Shown here one piece after another: positions 53,955-64,000 of a stretch of 64,000 bases of DNA. Source of the stretch: Flammula alnicola (Eukaryota > Basidiomycota > Agaricomycetes > Agaricales > Strophariaceae); assembly GCA_015499995.1 (NCBI GenBank), contig JADNRV010000005.1, forward strand, positions 310,001 to 374,000. The letters are read 5' to 3'. Position 1 is the stretch's first letter, and every line of letters starts with the position of its first letter. A program made the translations under genes and the position numbers. The notes beneath the pieces were generated by a model that saw only the letters and a program-made list of their open reading frames with translations, made no database searches and had not been told where the DNA came from.

Positions 53955-53990
53955 CTACACCGCCAGTTTGATGAGATGTCAAAATCAGGT
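53955..53990 (+). repeat. Left terminal inverted repeat of the 7 kb element
   Basis: Begins CTACACCGCCAGTTTGATGA. It pairs with 60953-60988. TA immediately precedes it. Confidence 0.75.
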
Positions 53991-54484
53991 CTAAAGCCGG
54001 ATATCCGGCATGTTAAGGGATGATGTCAGGTTGAATGTCAGAATGTTGTACAAAAGCGCCATCAAGTGATGCTCGTATGATCAGATACCATTGAGAGACT
54101 TCCGCTAAGCCTCTCATGGATACCAAAGCTGAGGGATATCGTCAGCGGGTCTTGTCCAGACATCTTGCCATCTCCCATTTTCAGGGCGATGGGGTGCCCA
54201 TTTCTGGCTTCCGGACCCTGGATTTGTGAGCTGGCTCTCATTCAACATTCCCTTCATATTCATTGATGTCAGGCAACAAAAAATCGAAACAAGGGATGGT
54301 ATATTGGATGGTTTATATACAGTATAAATTAACGCAGACATCCAGAGTACCGTTTATAAAGAAATTCAACAATTATAAATGATTGTGATTAAATGAGGGT
54401 GCTTGAATAGACGAGTGCATGTTGGTGTGTATTCTGGAAGAGGAGCGCCGTGCTGTGGCTGCCAGTGGGCGTTCAACAAGGTGT

Positions 54485-55783
54485 TCACGGAGCAATTGTG
54501 ATGCGACCAAATTCGTTCATGTCCTCCTCAAGGACAGTGTAGAAGAATCTATTATAAGATGATTGATTAATGAGTGGTCGAATTCATTTAAGCTCGCGTT
54601 GTGTAACTCACTTTCCGAGCTTCTTTGCGTCATTGTTATTCTTGTCCCTTACACCAGCGAGGGTTTTATCGACCTTCTTCCAGTAGTCGGCTCCCGTCGG
54701 GGCGGAGGGCCCAGCAGAAGTGGAGTTCACGAGCGCATTTCGCTGATATATGATTGATCACCATGAAAGGAAGTAGAGAAGATGGAAGGAACAAACCAAA
54801 AAAGCGACGCGGCCACAAAATTCGATGTCCACGGTGATCCTGACACCCCTGTGAATCGACCCCATGGATTGAGCTGTGTCCGAGATGTTCTTGGGAATAG
54901 AGAGCCGTGATCTCAGGGCATCAGCACCCTCCTTCTTGTCTGCTTGTTCATAGACCGAATCAAGAAGCTGAAAGGGACATTAGCAACAATTGAAAATGAA
55001 TGTTGCGGGTACGAACCACACATTTGATCAAAAAACGGAAGTCGGTCAGCCGGTTTCGGATGTGGGACTTCACAGTATCCCAGCTGCTTTTGTTCTCTTT
55101 GATCTCAGGTGAAAACCCGCGGCTCGTGGCGAGAGCATTCTGTATTGAATGTCAATGACGAATAATGATAGAATAGAACATAAAATCAAACTGCACACCT
55201 CGATGATCTTGATTGGAACCTCGAGGTAACCGCCAATCGAAGGATCCAGCAATGTTTCCACAACGAGAACATCTATCGAACTCTGAAACGTGGACTGTTC
55301 TGGGCCACCCTCCATGGAAGAAAAAGGCTAACTCACCTTCAACTGCTTCGGGATGGAATAAAGCATGTCGGGAGGAGCCAGTCTTGACAGACTGCGGTTC
55401 AAGTTGATAAATTCGGAGAAGAGCACAATGTTCTGTTCACCCGAGGATTTCTGATAGAACAGTATCAGCTATGCACCTCCGGAACCACAGCTACTTACAC
55501 CAGCAAACTGAGAGAGAAGTTTCTTCTCGTCGGCCTTAAACTTCTTTTCTCGAGAGATGGTCTCGATGACCTGGCTGAAATCTTCATCAGCAGCTCGTTT
55601 GCGAGAGACTGCAGTCGAAGCAGGTGTGTTGGGTGCGATATCAAAAGCACTGAGACTGGAGGACTGATAGGGCGAGCTTTGATACAAGCCTTCATCGCCA
55701 CAGTTGGGCAACGGCGTGGATGACTCACGAACTGGTGAGGCCAGAGGGCTGGAGTTCACCTCAATTTCGTCAAGGTTTCGCAT
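54485..55783 (-). CDS. Transposon-borne companion protein of unknown function
   Basis: The ATG 55783-55781 gives MRNLDEIEVNSSPLASPVRE, an acidic Ser/Pro-rich head. RKRAADEDFSQVIETISREK and FKADEKKLLSQFAG follow, a basic/coiled segment, then helical exons: EQNIVLFSEFINLNRSLSRL, SSIDVLVVETLLDPSIGGYL, SWDTVKSHIRNRLTDFRFLI, GVRITVDIEFCGRVAFLRNA, DYWKKVDKTLAGVRDKNNND and KFFYTVLEEDMNEFGRITIA. The stop is at 54487-54485. Seven or so exons, all GT-AG, in frame. No known domain is recognised. I have the impression of a recurrent mushroom family with the order head, coiled segment, ELCGRIAFLR-like motif and FF..VL.ED-like end. Its location inside the TIRs and divergent from the transposase suggests a role in transposition or its regulation, which is inference. 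Confidence 0.7.
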
Positions 55784-56021
55784 GTCAGGAGCAGTGAAAA
55801 TGAGAAGGGTATTAAAAATAGTCAAAGCAAAATGAGAAGAAAACGAGAAAAAGTGAATGGTGGCAAGTGAACGGTGGCAAGCCTGACTCTCAAAAAAAGT
55901 GACGAGTCCAAGTGACGGCACGTGCTTATTCAGTCCACCGCTCGCTGGGATCCCCTTCAGGCTGTTGGCAAATGGATCGGAAAAAGTCCAGCGCAACTTG
56001 GTTTTCATCGACTTTAAAGGG
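55784..56021. promoter_or_regulatory. Divergent promoter between the two transposon genes
   Basis: 238 bp between the two start codons. It contains AGTGAACGGTGGCAAG, a near-repeat of AGTGAATGGTGGCAAG just before it (about 55853-55884), which could be a paired protein-binding site. No TATA box was assigned. Confidence 0.4.
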
Positions 56022-59000
56022 ATGCCTGCAGTCAGGACAGAGCCTCAAGATTTAGCAGGTACGTCGTGCACCTTTGAAAGGATGATTTTGATTGAAACGG
56101 CTCACTTCTTTATGAAAATTGTTAGAAGAGGGGTTTTCATTTGTGGACCCAGACTCGACAACAAATCAGAGTCTTCTCTGCAATATCTGTACAGAATACC
56201 ATCGGAAGTCAACTGTCATCACGTTCAAAGGAAAGCGGGGACATATTTCACGGCAAAAACACCAAGAAGCACTCACGGCCTTGAGGTCGACAACGACATC
56301 CGGATCCCATCTGGAATCCACATCTGCAATTGTTGCTCCGGCATTACCTGTTCTACCGGAAAGATATGAAGAATATAACACGGACAATGACAATAACACA
56401 CCTGATTTTAACCCATTCCAAGGTGTCACAATGCATATGGGACGGTATTTCGATAACAACGGCGATGAGATTGTATTCTCTGCGGGCAAGCCTCTCGAGG
56501 ATCTAAATCAGATGCAAGTGGATCGAGATCTTGAAAGAATGAATTACCTCAAGACGATAGGGCAGTTTCGGTCCATGAAAACAGGTGTCCGCTCTGTGGA
56601 AGATGATGAAAACGATGATGAGCCTGAGGACCTCATATCAACAAATGTCGCAAATCTTCTAACAGACTTTGGTAAGGAGTTTATACTGATCAAAGAACAT
56701 GATGGATAAGAGGCTTACTGTTTGACATTCAGGCCTCGATGGCGAGGAGAATGAGAGCGAGGATGAGGATGATGGGAAGTTTGATTTGGCGTTGACAACC
56801 AATGATGAAGCGCAATGGATGCCACACGGCTCAAAAACGGTGCGGGTCTGGGTTTTTTTCAAGGCTCGTTAGCTGACTGATCTTCAATAGATATTTATGC
56901 TTGACTTACTGGACAACCTCCCTCGTTTGCGACTATCTGACGATCACATGAAAACCATCATCTGGGTGATGCGCGAGTGCGGCACCCCCGGTGTTCCCTC
57001 ATTCTCAGCATTGCGAAAACTGCAGTCCAGGTTAGTTAAAGAGGCAGATCTTCAGCCCAAACACCATACCTCAAGCTTAGGAAACAATTTTTATATGAAT
57101 CACCCGCTGGATCTTCTCGCACTCGTGAGGATTGAGAAACTCTTTGATTTGCCAAATTTGACATTCTCCACAGGATTGGGCCAATCCTCTTGTACGCGAG
57201 CATATCCACATCTATCCAGAGGTCTGTGATACGATATCAGAGTCCTGGCAAGCGGAAAAATGGCTTAATGAAGTCAATCTGGATGAGCTCTCACCAATGT
57301 GGGCCGACTGGAAGAGGACAAAACATCGCCACTTCTATGTGAAGGAGGTTGCGCAGCTTGAAGATGGCAGCTTTGTGGTTCCGATGCGATGGATAATCTT
57401 CAAAAAAGAGGAGTACTTTGATTGTTATCGAGTGAGAGAGAGCGAAGAGGTGCGTGAAAATTGTCACAGCAACTCGGGATCGATGGATGCTGAGCGCTGA
57501 GCGCTGATTGAGCGGCGATCTTTCCAGACTGGGAAATATTACCTTTTTGGACATTCATCTGAATCTCAACTGAATGGATTTCATCGCCTTCCGGTCACAG
57601 AGTTGAAATATAATTATTTGGAACTTCAGAGTGGCGGATTTAATTTCGATTTTTCGGGTCAGTCAAATATAGATTTTTTTAAATCTCTGAGTAACAGGAT
57701 TCAATAGAAAATGACTCTTCGCTGGTTGGACTTCACAATCTCGGTTGTGCTCCCCATCCGTTACGCAAAATCGCAAAAAATAAACCGCTTTTCTCCCTGA
57801 GGATTATGCCTTGGTGCGATGATGTTTCAGGCAACAGATCAAAGCAGTATAATCCACATGTGAATGTGTATACAACGAACACATGTCTCCCACACCAAAA
57901 GCTTTCTCAAGAGTATTTTGTTCGGTTCTGCTCAACGTCAACTCATGCATCTGCATTAGAGCAATTTGATGCTTTGGCTCAAGACTTGTGCGATATTTTC
58001 ATTTTTTCTCTCTCAAGTAGCGACACTAAGTTTCTGGAATTTCTTGCAGTGGGAAATGGAAAGAAGCCTACGACTGTAAGCTGGAGCAAGAAATTCTATT
58101 TCAAATTTTTCCCCATGCACTTCCTGCCGATAATCCGCAGCAGGCAGAGTCCTGCTCATGTGGTGGGCTCGGCGGCAGTCACAACTGCCGTTATGACGAA
58201 AATGGAGGTTCAAAGGAGTATAAAGAGACAGACGAGGGATATCATTCCATGTTCGAGGTGCGTTCAGAAGTGGACATCTTCTTGGACTTATGTACTTGCT
58301 GACAATTCATTAAGCCCGGAAATCCTCGGAGTCCTGAAAAAACGATTGAAATCATCAATAAACAGATCGAGACTGCGTGTCTGGGTGTTCAGGCGCATGT
58401 TGATCAACTTTTTACAGCGACGGGAATTAAAGACAAAATAGCCTGTCATTGGATGGACAGGCTGGTAAATCTTGCTCGAGAGAAGCAAAGCATCCGCATC
58501 AGTGATCCTGTAACTTGTGATACTCGATTGAAGGACAAGACAATCAAAGGGGCAGCTCGCGACGCTCTGAAGCAGACCATAAGGCATGAGATCCAACAGG
58601 AACTTCTTGAATGGGTCTACCTGCAGCCTCCGGATCGCTATGAAAAGCTTCCTGAGGACTCTGGTAAGCACGCCCTTGCAAACCATGTCTCGAGTAACTG
58701 ACTAATCTTGCTCTTACTAGATGGGCGGAAAAATCTACGCCCTGGAGACCACTTCAATGTTTTATTACGCATCCGCGGTGAGCACCTATTGATTCCACAG
58801 TTAATAAATGCAAAGCCTTACACTGGGCCAGGACTCAATCCGCATCAAGATAGCCCATGCGAAATCCTCCATACCTTTCTTCTCGGCCAGGATAAATATA
58901 TTTGGCATGATACAAGTACGAAATGGGACAAGAAGAAGGATGAGATTTTTGCTGTCCGTCTTCAAAGCTCGTCACTCGATGGATTGAGCATTACCTCTCT

Positions 59001-60662
59001 TCGGCCTCGCTATTGTGTACAGTACAAGAAATCGCTAATCGGGAAACATTTCAAGGCACTTCAACAACTCGGCATATTTCATCTCGACGAGTCTCTTTGC
59101 TCTGAAGAAATCTTCGAACTGTGGAAGGCTACAGGAGAGCTAGGTGCGATGCTTTGGTTTCCGGAAATAAAAGACATGAAACAGTATCTGGTAGGTAACT
59201 TCACGCTGTCCTCCGAGTCACAAAGCGGGCGCTGATTCATTGTGAATTCTGCACATCATTGGTATGTCAGGCTGACCTCGAGATTCTGATTGCGAACGTC
59301 CTCGATCTATGGGCGATTCATGATCCAAATCGCATTCTGGTAAAATTCAAGCTTCATGTGCTTGTACATCTTGTGGACGATATTCGGCGGCTGGGACCCG
59401 CGGTATTGTTCTCTACCGAAGTTTTTGAATGCTGGAATGCGATCTTTCGCCTATGCAGTGTTCTCTCAAATCATCTTTCACCTTCGCACGACATCGCCGA
59501 CACAATTATCGACATGGAACGGTTCAAGCACCAAGTCAGCGGAGGCTGGTGGAAGTCAACAGATGGAAAATGGGTTCAAGCTGGTGTGAAGGTCCGAAAA
59601 TTTCTGAAGGAATCTCCAGAATTGCAACGAAGACTTGGATGGGCAGACCTCTCGAAAATAATTGCAGGCGAGTAGCAGCACATCTACATTTTCAACTACT
59701 GACAGGTGAATATCAGGAAGTGTGAAATTACAGGCTAAGAAGAAGCGGTCAGCTTTGTGCTGGAAGGAAAGTCTCGATCAGTATTGGACCGAGGCACGGA
59801 ATGATCATGGCGAGCGGCATGCAACATGGAGTCGTTGCATACATGTCATTTCACAATCCCATGATATATGCAAGGAAGGTTCTTGGATATTTGCAAAGTG
59901 TATCCTAGAAGCTGTACGTATTCCACTTATCCGATGTTGGCAAAGCTAACGGCGATTGAATAGGCGCCCGTGATTGTTGGTCGTATCGCGCGAATCCTGA
60001 CACCATCAACCTCAGATAAAGTGTCCCAGAATGCGGACGCTGTCGTCATTCTTGACATCTTTGAGCTTCAAGGAGAGAAGGACAGCCGAATGAACATGCC
60101 CGTATTAATCGCTACCCAACGATCTGCAGTTGTTGCGGCAAAGGTAAGGAAATTCATCGGTCGTCGACCGGCCCATGAATGACAGTATATATAGGACATA
60201 CTCTTTCTGTTCAATGCCCAGCACGATTGCTTCTCCGCCAATTGCAAGCCTGTGAATGCGCCGATCCTCCAGGAGCGCAAAACTACCACCAAGATGCAGG
60301 CAATCATTAAGCATGTCAACATGCAACGGTACTTCGTCAACATGCACGCCCTTCACAATGCCCATCTCCTTCGCGAAACCCTTCCTCGCCATCTGACTGA
60401 GCCAAAATTGATTTTCGCTGATCGACGCAGCAAGCACAAGGAATCGGCTACAATTCTTCGAGTAACAGGTCCTGCCAAACGAGCCGACGCTGTAGCAAAG
60501 GCTGCTGAAACACGAAATAAGAGGAAACAACAACAAAATGTACAGGAACACGCACAAAGAGGTCGGGCGGTTGAACATGCACCTACCCCGCCAGTGCCGG
60601 CACCGGTCAACAACGACTCATCAGACGGACTCACAGTGGCGATGGACATCGATATGCCATAA
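56022..60662 (+). CDS. Large transposase-like protein with zinc finger and BAH-like C-terminus
   Basis: Likely transposase of the 7 kb element. ATG 56022 (MPAVRTEPQDLA) splices at 56056/56126 to EEGFSFVDPDSTTNQSLLCN. A C-x2-C...H-x4-H type finger follows (LLCNICTEYHRKS, GHISRQKH), then RYFDNNGDEIVFSAGKPLED and an acidic linker. The central part reads GNNFYMNHPLDLLAL, DWANPLVREHIHIYPEVCD, FYVKEVAQLEDGSFVVPMRW and YALVRCDDVSGNRSKQYNPH, with a Cys/His cluster near 58150-58260. The likely catalytic part includes LLRIRGEHLLIPQLINAKPY, GLNPHQDSPCEILHTFLLGQ, VKFKLHVLVHLVDDIRRLGP and STEVFECWNAIFRLCSVLSN. The C-terminal region, VGRIARILTPSTSDKVSQNA to KDILFLFNAQHDCFS, looks like a BAH-type fold. It ends in a basic coil. 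About a dozen exons; no stop was seen that splicing does not remove. Catalytic residues are not assigned. Confidence 0.65.
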
Positions 60663-60952
60663 GACAGGTTTGAAGTACTTAGATTGAGGTCAAATAAGAC
60701 GTAGTTGAGCGCCACGAGCTATGACATTCATGAAAATGGCGATATACAAGGAGGGCCGCTTAGAAACGGCCAGAGGATTGCAGAGGATGCGAGGGATATC
60801 CCTGGGATCCTGATGTCGCAATGAGACTCGATCTAACCGCTGATTGATCTGCCTTAGAGGCTGGAAATACCTTGGGAAAAAAATGTCATGCAAGAACAAC
60901 ACAATCCTCTCACGACCTTCAACATCAAGGCCTGGGTGATATTCACAGGCCC

Positions 60953-60988
60953 CCATCATTTTGAGAGCCGATCAAGTTGGCGGTGTAG
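60953..60988 (-). repeat. Right terminal inverted repeat of the 7 kb element
   Basis: The reverse complement begins CTACACCGCCAACTTGATCG. TA follows immediately at 60989-60990. Between the transposase stop (60662) and this repeat is about 290 bp with only an 89-codon reverse ORF (60959-60690) of doubtful status. Confidence 0.75.
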
Positions 60989-60990
60989 TA

Positions 60991-61698
60991 GGGCTGGGCC
61001 TACATGATGTACCTTGATTTCGCAGTCCAGACTCGAGACCATGTAGGAAGAAGGATCTGCGCAGCGTGAGATAGGGTAAGAATTGAGCAAGGTAATGAAA
61101 GAGATGTCGCAGGCCAAGGGGTTAATCAGACGGGTAAAGCCGTGGACGACATAGGCAAGAAGGCAAGAGAAGACATGAGCATCATCCCACAGCTAGTTTG
61201 CAAAAATAAAATTGACGATATCGGCATCAGTTCATAGCGACCTGAGAAAAGGAAGACGAAGAATGGGTGCTTAGAATAGAACAGGAGGCTGGAAAGAGAC
61301 GCAAGCGGTGGACCCGCATACATTCATTCATGAAGAATCCATTCATCGGAGGTTGATCGCCGCTTGGCGGACGACGAAGAGAAGAAGCTCAAAAGCGTGG
61401 GTGCATTCTCGGAGGCGTTTGTGGGGATGGGAGGACGGTCGGCGGAGGCGGTGTGGTGTCGAGAGGCGGGTCGGACATCGAGCGGCGAGATTGTGGATAC
61501 AAGGTGGGTTAGGTGGAGGAATAGAGTTGGATGAGAGGTCGTGTAGAGTGGGTCATGAGACTGGAGAGAGGTCACGAGAATAGCTCGGCGAAGGGTCGGC
61601 ATTGCAACGAGGGACTAATGTCTTGATAAGATCTAGATTCGTGAGTTGAATTGCTCTTCGCTGTTGTTGTTGTCGAAAGCGTTCTCTCCCTTTCACTC
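60991..61698. other. Region between the transposon and the phosphatase gene
   Basis: About 700 bp. Two forward stretches look faintly coding: GKAVDDIGKKAREDMS near 61133-61180 and EVDRRLADDEEKKLKS near 61349-61396. No ATG, splice partner or family supports them; they may be remnants of a gene cut by the insertion. A reverse ORF at 61602-61324 overlaps the second and is not called. Confidence 0.35.
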
Positions 61699-64000
61699 AT
61701 GCATGGTCTCCAATATCCACCAAATCTCCTCAATACTCTCCCCGTCCTCGACAGCAACAACAACAACAACGCCACACCCCCCATCCGCGCACTCTCCGCA
61801 GACCACTTCGCCCACCTCCACCTCCACCATACCCTCGCCCACCCCCCGACAACGTCCTCTTCCCCTTTCTCCACGGCCTAGAAGGCGACAACCACGCCCA
61901 GAACACCTTCTTCGCCTCCTCCGCCTTCACCTCAGGCTCCGCCGCGGGTCCACACCACCGCCGCCAAAACAGCTCAACCAAGGATGGCGCCGCGCACAGG
62001 ATCACCCCCCGCGTCCCGCCCTACCGCGGCCTCGTCTGGGTCGTGTGCGAGGACGACCTCGAAAACTCTGGGGACCATGTCTCCTTGAGGGTTTTGCGCA
62101 GGAAGCCGCAAGGTGTGACCCAGCAGCAGGGTGCGGATGCCTCCATGCCTTCCTCGTCTGAGGATTCCGACGACATGTCGGACTCGTCGTTCCAGGACGA
62201 TTTGGACGAGGAAGAACAGGACATGTTGATGATGATTGAGCAGGACCAGAGAGAGCGGCAAAGAGAGAGCGACGCTGCTGCTGCTGCTGCTGCGTCGTCC
62301 ACCACGTGCTCCTCTACCTCTGCGTCTGCTTCTTCCACAACATCCAACTCCAACTCCAACCTGAGCTCGCCCGCATCTACATGCTCGACACACGACCTCG
62401 ACGCCGACGCCGACGACGAAGCCGACGCGCCGCCCTCGCCGCGCTCGCCGCTCCTGCAGACGCCCCTCCAGATGCAGGTCGACGACGTGCGCGTCGTCCC
62501 TGGCGGCGCAGACGATGCGGACGCTATGGGCTTGGGCATCACGATCCCGGAGGACTTGGGGCTCGTCACTGGGAGCATCGTCAAGGAGAAGAAGGAGGAG
62601 GGGCATTACGAGGGCCCGCATATGCATCCTGTCGCGCATCGCCCTGCGCCTGCGGTTGGACCTGGCGTGGGGGCGCCTATACCCTTGCCCGGTATCACGA
62701 CGGCGAATGGCGGTGTGGATGGGGCGCTTGAGCCTTCGCCTTCTTCGACGACTTCGACTTCAACGACTTATTCAGCCTCCTCCTCTTTGGAGGAGATGCC
62801 GCCGCCCCATTCCCATTCGGCAATTACGTCTGATGCGGATGCGGATGTCAATGTATCTCCGCCGCCGCCGCCGCCGCCTCCACTTTCATCTGGGTTGGGC
62901 GTGGGTGTGGGCGGCGCCACATCCCCATCTGTCAACACCGACGACCCTGCCTCGGCCCAACGATCTCCACCATCTCAACAATCCCAACAATCAACCCACA
63001 CCCACACCCACACCCAAGCCCAAGCGACGCCAAGTCTGAAACGCCCGACAGACCCCGCAGCGCCGCCCCTCCTCACGTCGACGTTCCGCCCGAAGGAGCT
63101 GTTGAGGCGCCGGCGGGAGCGGGAGAGGGGTGGCGGTGCGTCGAAGGATGCGAAGGGCGGGGCGTTGAAGATTAATGGAGGCGGAGGACGGGGCTGTGGA
63201 CGGGAGGGTAAACCTGTGGGTACGGGGCAGGGGCAGGGGCAGGGGCGGGATGAGAATGAGGAGGAGGGCTGGGAGTTCGTGCCTGCGCGTGTGCCGGAGG
63301 GGATTTCGTTGAGGAATTTTGGGATTCAGGTCGTGAGTGTCTTTTTTTCTTTTTATTTTATTTTTCGTGTTCTTTTCGTTGGTTTTTTGGGTTTGGGTTT
63401 GGGTTTGGGTTTTTTCGTTGGCGCGCGCTGCACTTTTTTTTCGGGGCTTGCGGGCTCGTTGGTTGCGGCAATTTAATTTTAAAATTTATTTCTTTCGTTT
63501 CTTGGTTTGAGTTTGGGTTTGGGTTTGGGGCTTGTGCCGCTTTTTCATTTTCATTTTTGACTTTTGGGCTCTGTTTTTTTTGTTCGTTGGTTGCGGCAAT
63601 TCAATTCATTTTATTTCTTTCTTTCGGTTCTTGGAAGTGTGTCATGGAGTTTTGAGCGAGCGTTGCGGTTCGCGTCCGTTCGGGTTCTGGTGTTCTCTCT
63701 CTCGCTCTCTTTTCCCCCCTTCATTCGTGTGCTCGTTGCATAAAGAAAGGCATATGTTGAGAAGGCCTTCGCACATTTGTGTTGCCTGTGTTTCTGCGTC
63801 TGCGTTTCTTTCATGTTTTATTTTTCTTTCTCTTCTCTTTTCTCGCTTCGCTTCGCACTTGCATGCCATTACGATGATCATGTTTGCGTTTGAGGCTCTC
63901 ATTCAATCTTTTATGACGTTGAGGCCATTCCATCTTTATTTCTTTCTTTCGTTTTTGTGAAGTGTGTCATGGAGTTTTGAGCGAGCGCTGCGGTTCGGTT
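61699..64000 (+). CDS. PPS1-like dual-specificity protein phosphatase, N-terminal part (runs off window)
   Basis: The ATG at 61699 gives MHGLQYPPNLLNTLPVLDSN, then IRALSADHFAHLHLHHTLA, FPFLHGLEGDNHAQNTFF, PRVPPYRGLVWVVCEDDLEN and VSLRVLRRKPQGV. A long low-complexity linker (acidic, then Ala/Ser/Thr, Pro and His-Thr runs) follows and leads to LLTSTFRPKELLRRRR and GWEFVPARVPEGISLRNFGI. These conserved anchors are the ones I associate with the N-terminus of fungal PPS1-type tyrosine/serine/threonine phosphatases. The catalytic Cys domain would lie beyond 64000. The frame breaks at the C-run 61842-61847: six Cs give a stop at 61881, seven would restore AHPPDNVLFPFLHG. Coding ends at 63332 at a GTGAGT donor and no acceptor was identified. 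Assignment rests on partial sequence. Confidence 0.5.
63333..64000 (+). repeat. T-rich, internally repeated putative intron
   Basis: After the GTGAGT donor at 63333 the plus strand is strongly T/G and pyrimidine biased with no coding signal. It contains repeated blocks: GTTGGTTGCGGCAATT near 63456 and 63587; TTTGGG arrays near 63387-63411 and 63510-63530; and a 40 bp block GTGTGTCATGGAGTTTTGAG plus GCGAGCG at about 63634-63673, repeated at about 63959-63998 with a period of about 325 bp. The total is much longer than the 50-70 bp introns elsewhere in the window. Confidence 0.6.

Larger units (their letters stand above)
53955..60988. mobile_element. Two-gene TIR DNA transposon, 7.03 kb, TA target
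   Basis: The left end CTACACCGCCAGTTTGATGA (53955 onward) and the reverse complement of the right end CTACACCGCCAACTTGATCG (from 60988) are imperfect terminal inverted repeats. I count 26 matches over the first 34 bp, with an identical 11 bp terminus and a shared TCAAAAT block. TA flanks both sides (53953-53954 and 60989-60990), consistent with a TA duplication, although TA could belong to the TIR. Inside are two divergent multi-exon genes: a companion protein (reverse, 54485-55783) and a large transposase-like protein (forward, 56022-60662). Both resemble proteins that recur in many Agaricomycete genomes. I cannot place the element in a named superfamily with certainty; the transposase is distantly CACTA/TNP2-like. 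Confidence 0.75.

Noticed and set aside
61324..61602. Reverse 92-codon ORF before the phosphatase gene
   Set aside because: It overlaps an equally plausible forward frame and neither has a start, splice partner or known family.
63385..63412. TTTGGG array as an internal telomere remnant
   Set aside because: The unit is TTTGGG rather than the usual fungal TTAGGG, copies are few, and it lies in a generally T/G-rich repeated intron of a gene.

Overview
The window is nuclear DNA of a basidiomycete fungus, almost certainly an Agaricomycete. The evidence is the gene style (dense genes on both strands, many 50-70 bp GT-AG introns with CTAAC/CTGAC-like branch sites) and lineage-typical families (a large F-box/LRR-like protein, an SRPK-like kinase, and a two-gene TIR element of a kind repeated in mushroom genomes). 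No rRNA, tRNA or CRISPR was seen. All gene models were spliced by eye.

Layout. 0-12 kb is mostly housekeeping: a frame-broken PPR-like gene, a methionine-permease-type transporter, a small membrane protein, a C3HC zinc-finger (Rsm1/NIPA-type) gene and the DEAD-box helicase DBP6. 12-25 kb looks like a small iron-related cluster: a YOR1-like ABCC exporter is divergent from a tandem pair of IucA/IucC-type (NRPS-independent, NIS) siderophore synthetase paralogues. An exact palindromic match to the iron-repressor GATA site ATCWGATAA lies upstream of the second synthetase, and a near match lies in the promoter shared by the ABC gene and the first. 25-38.6 kb has a C2-domain proline-rich protein (Inn1/Fic1-like), a GH5 exo-beta-1,3-glucanase-like gene, a Q-rich coiled-coil protein, a four-TM protein, an NADP-dependent medium-chain reductase and an atypical aquaporin. 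38.6-42 kb is gene-poor and carries a 454 bp PIF/Harbinger-like MITE. 42-47.9 kb has the complex I 9.5 kDa subunit head-to-head with SNU66/SART1, then RNase H2A and a membrane protein. 47.9-49.6 kb is wreckage: two pieces of a duplicated RNase H2A gene flank a dead kinase gene. An F-box gene follows. 53-61 kb holds a tandem repeat with an internally inverted segment and, directly abutting it, a 7.03 kb TIR-bounded transposon carrying two divergent genes. The last 2.3 kb is the start of a PPS1-like phosphatase that enters a repetitive, T-rich intron.

Main points of interest are the candidate NIS siderophore locus, the two-gene transposon, the RNase H2A relic, and recurrent single-base frame breaks (several in short G or C runs, including in conserved genes). 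The frame breaks suggest sequence errors that should be checked before any locus is called a pseudogene.
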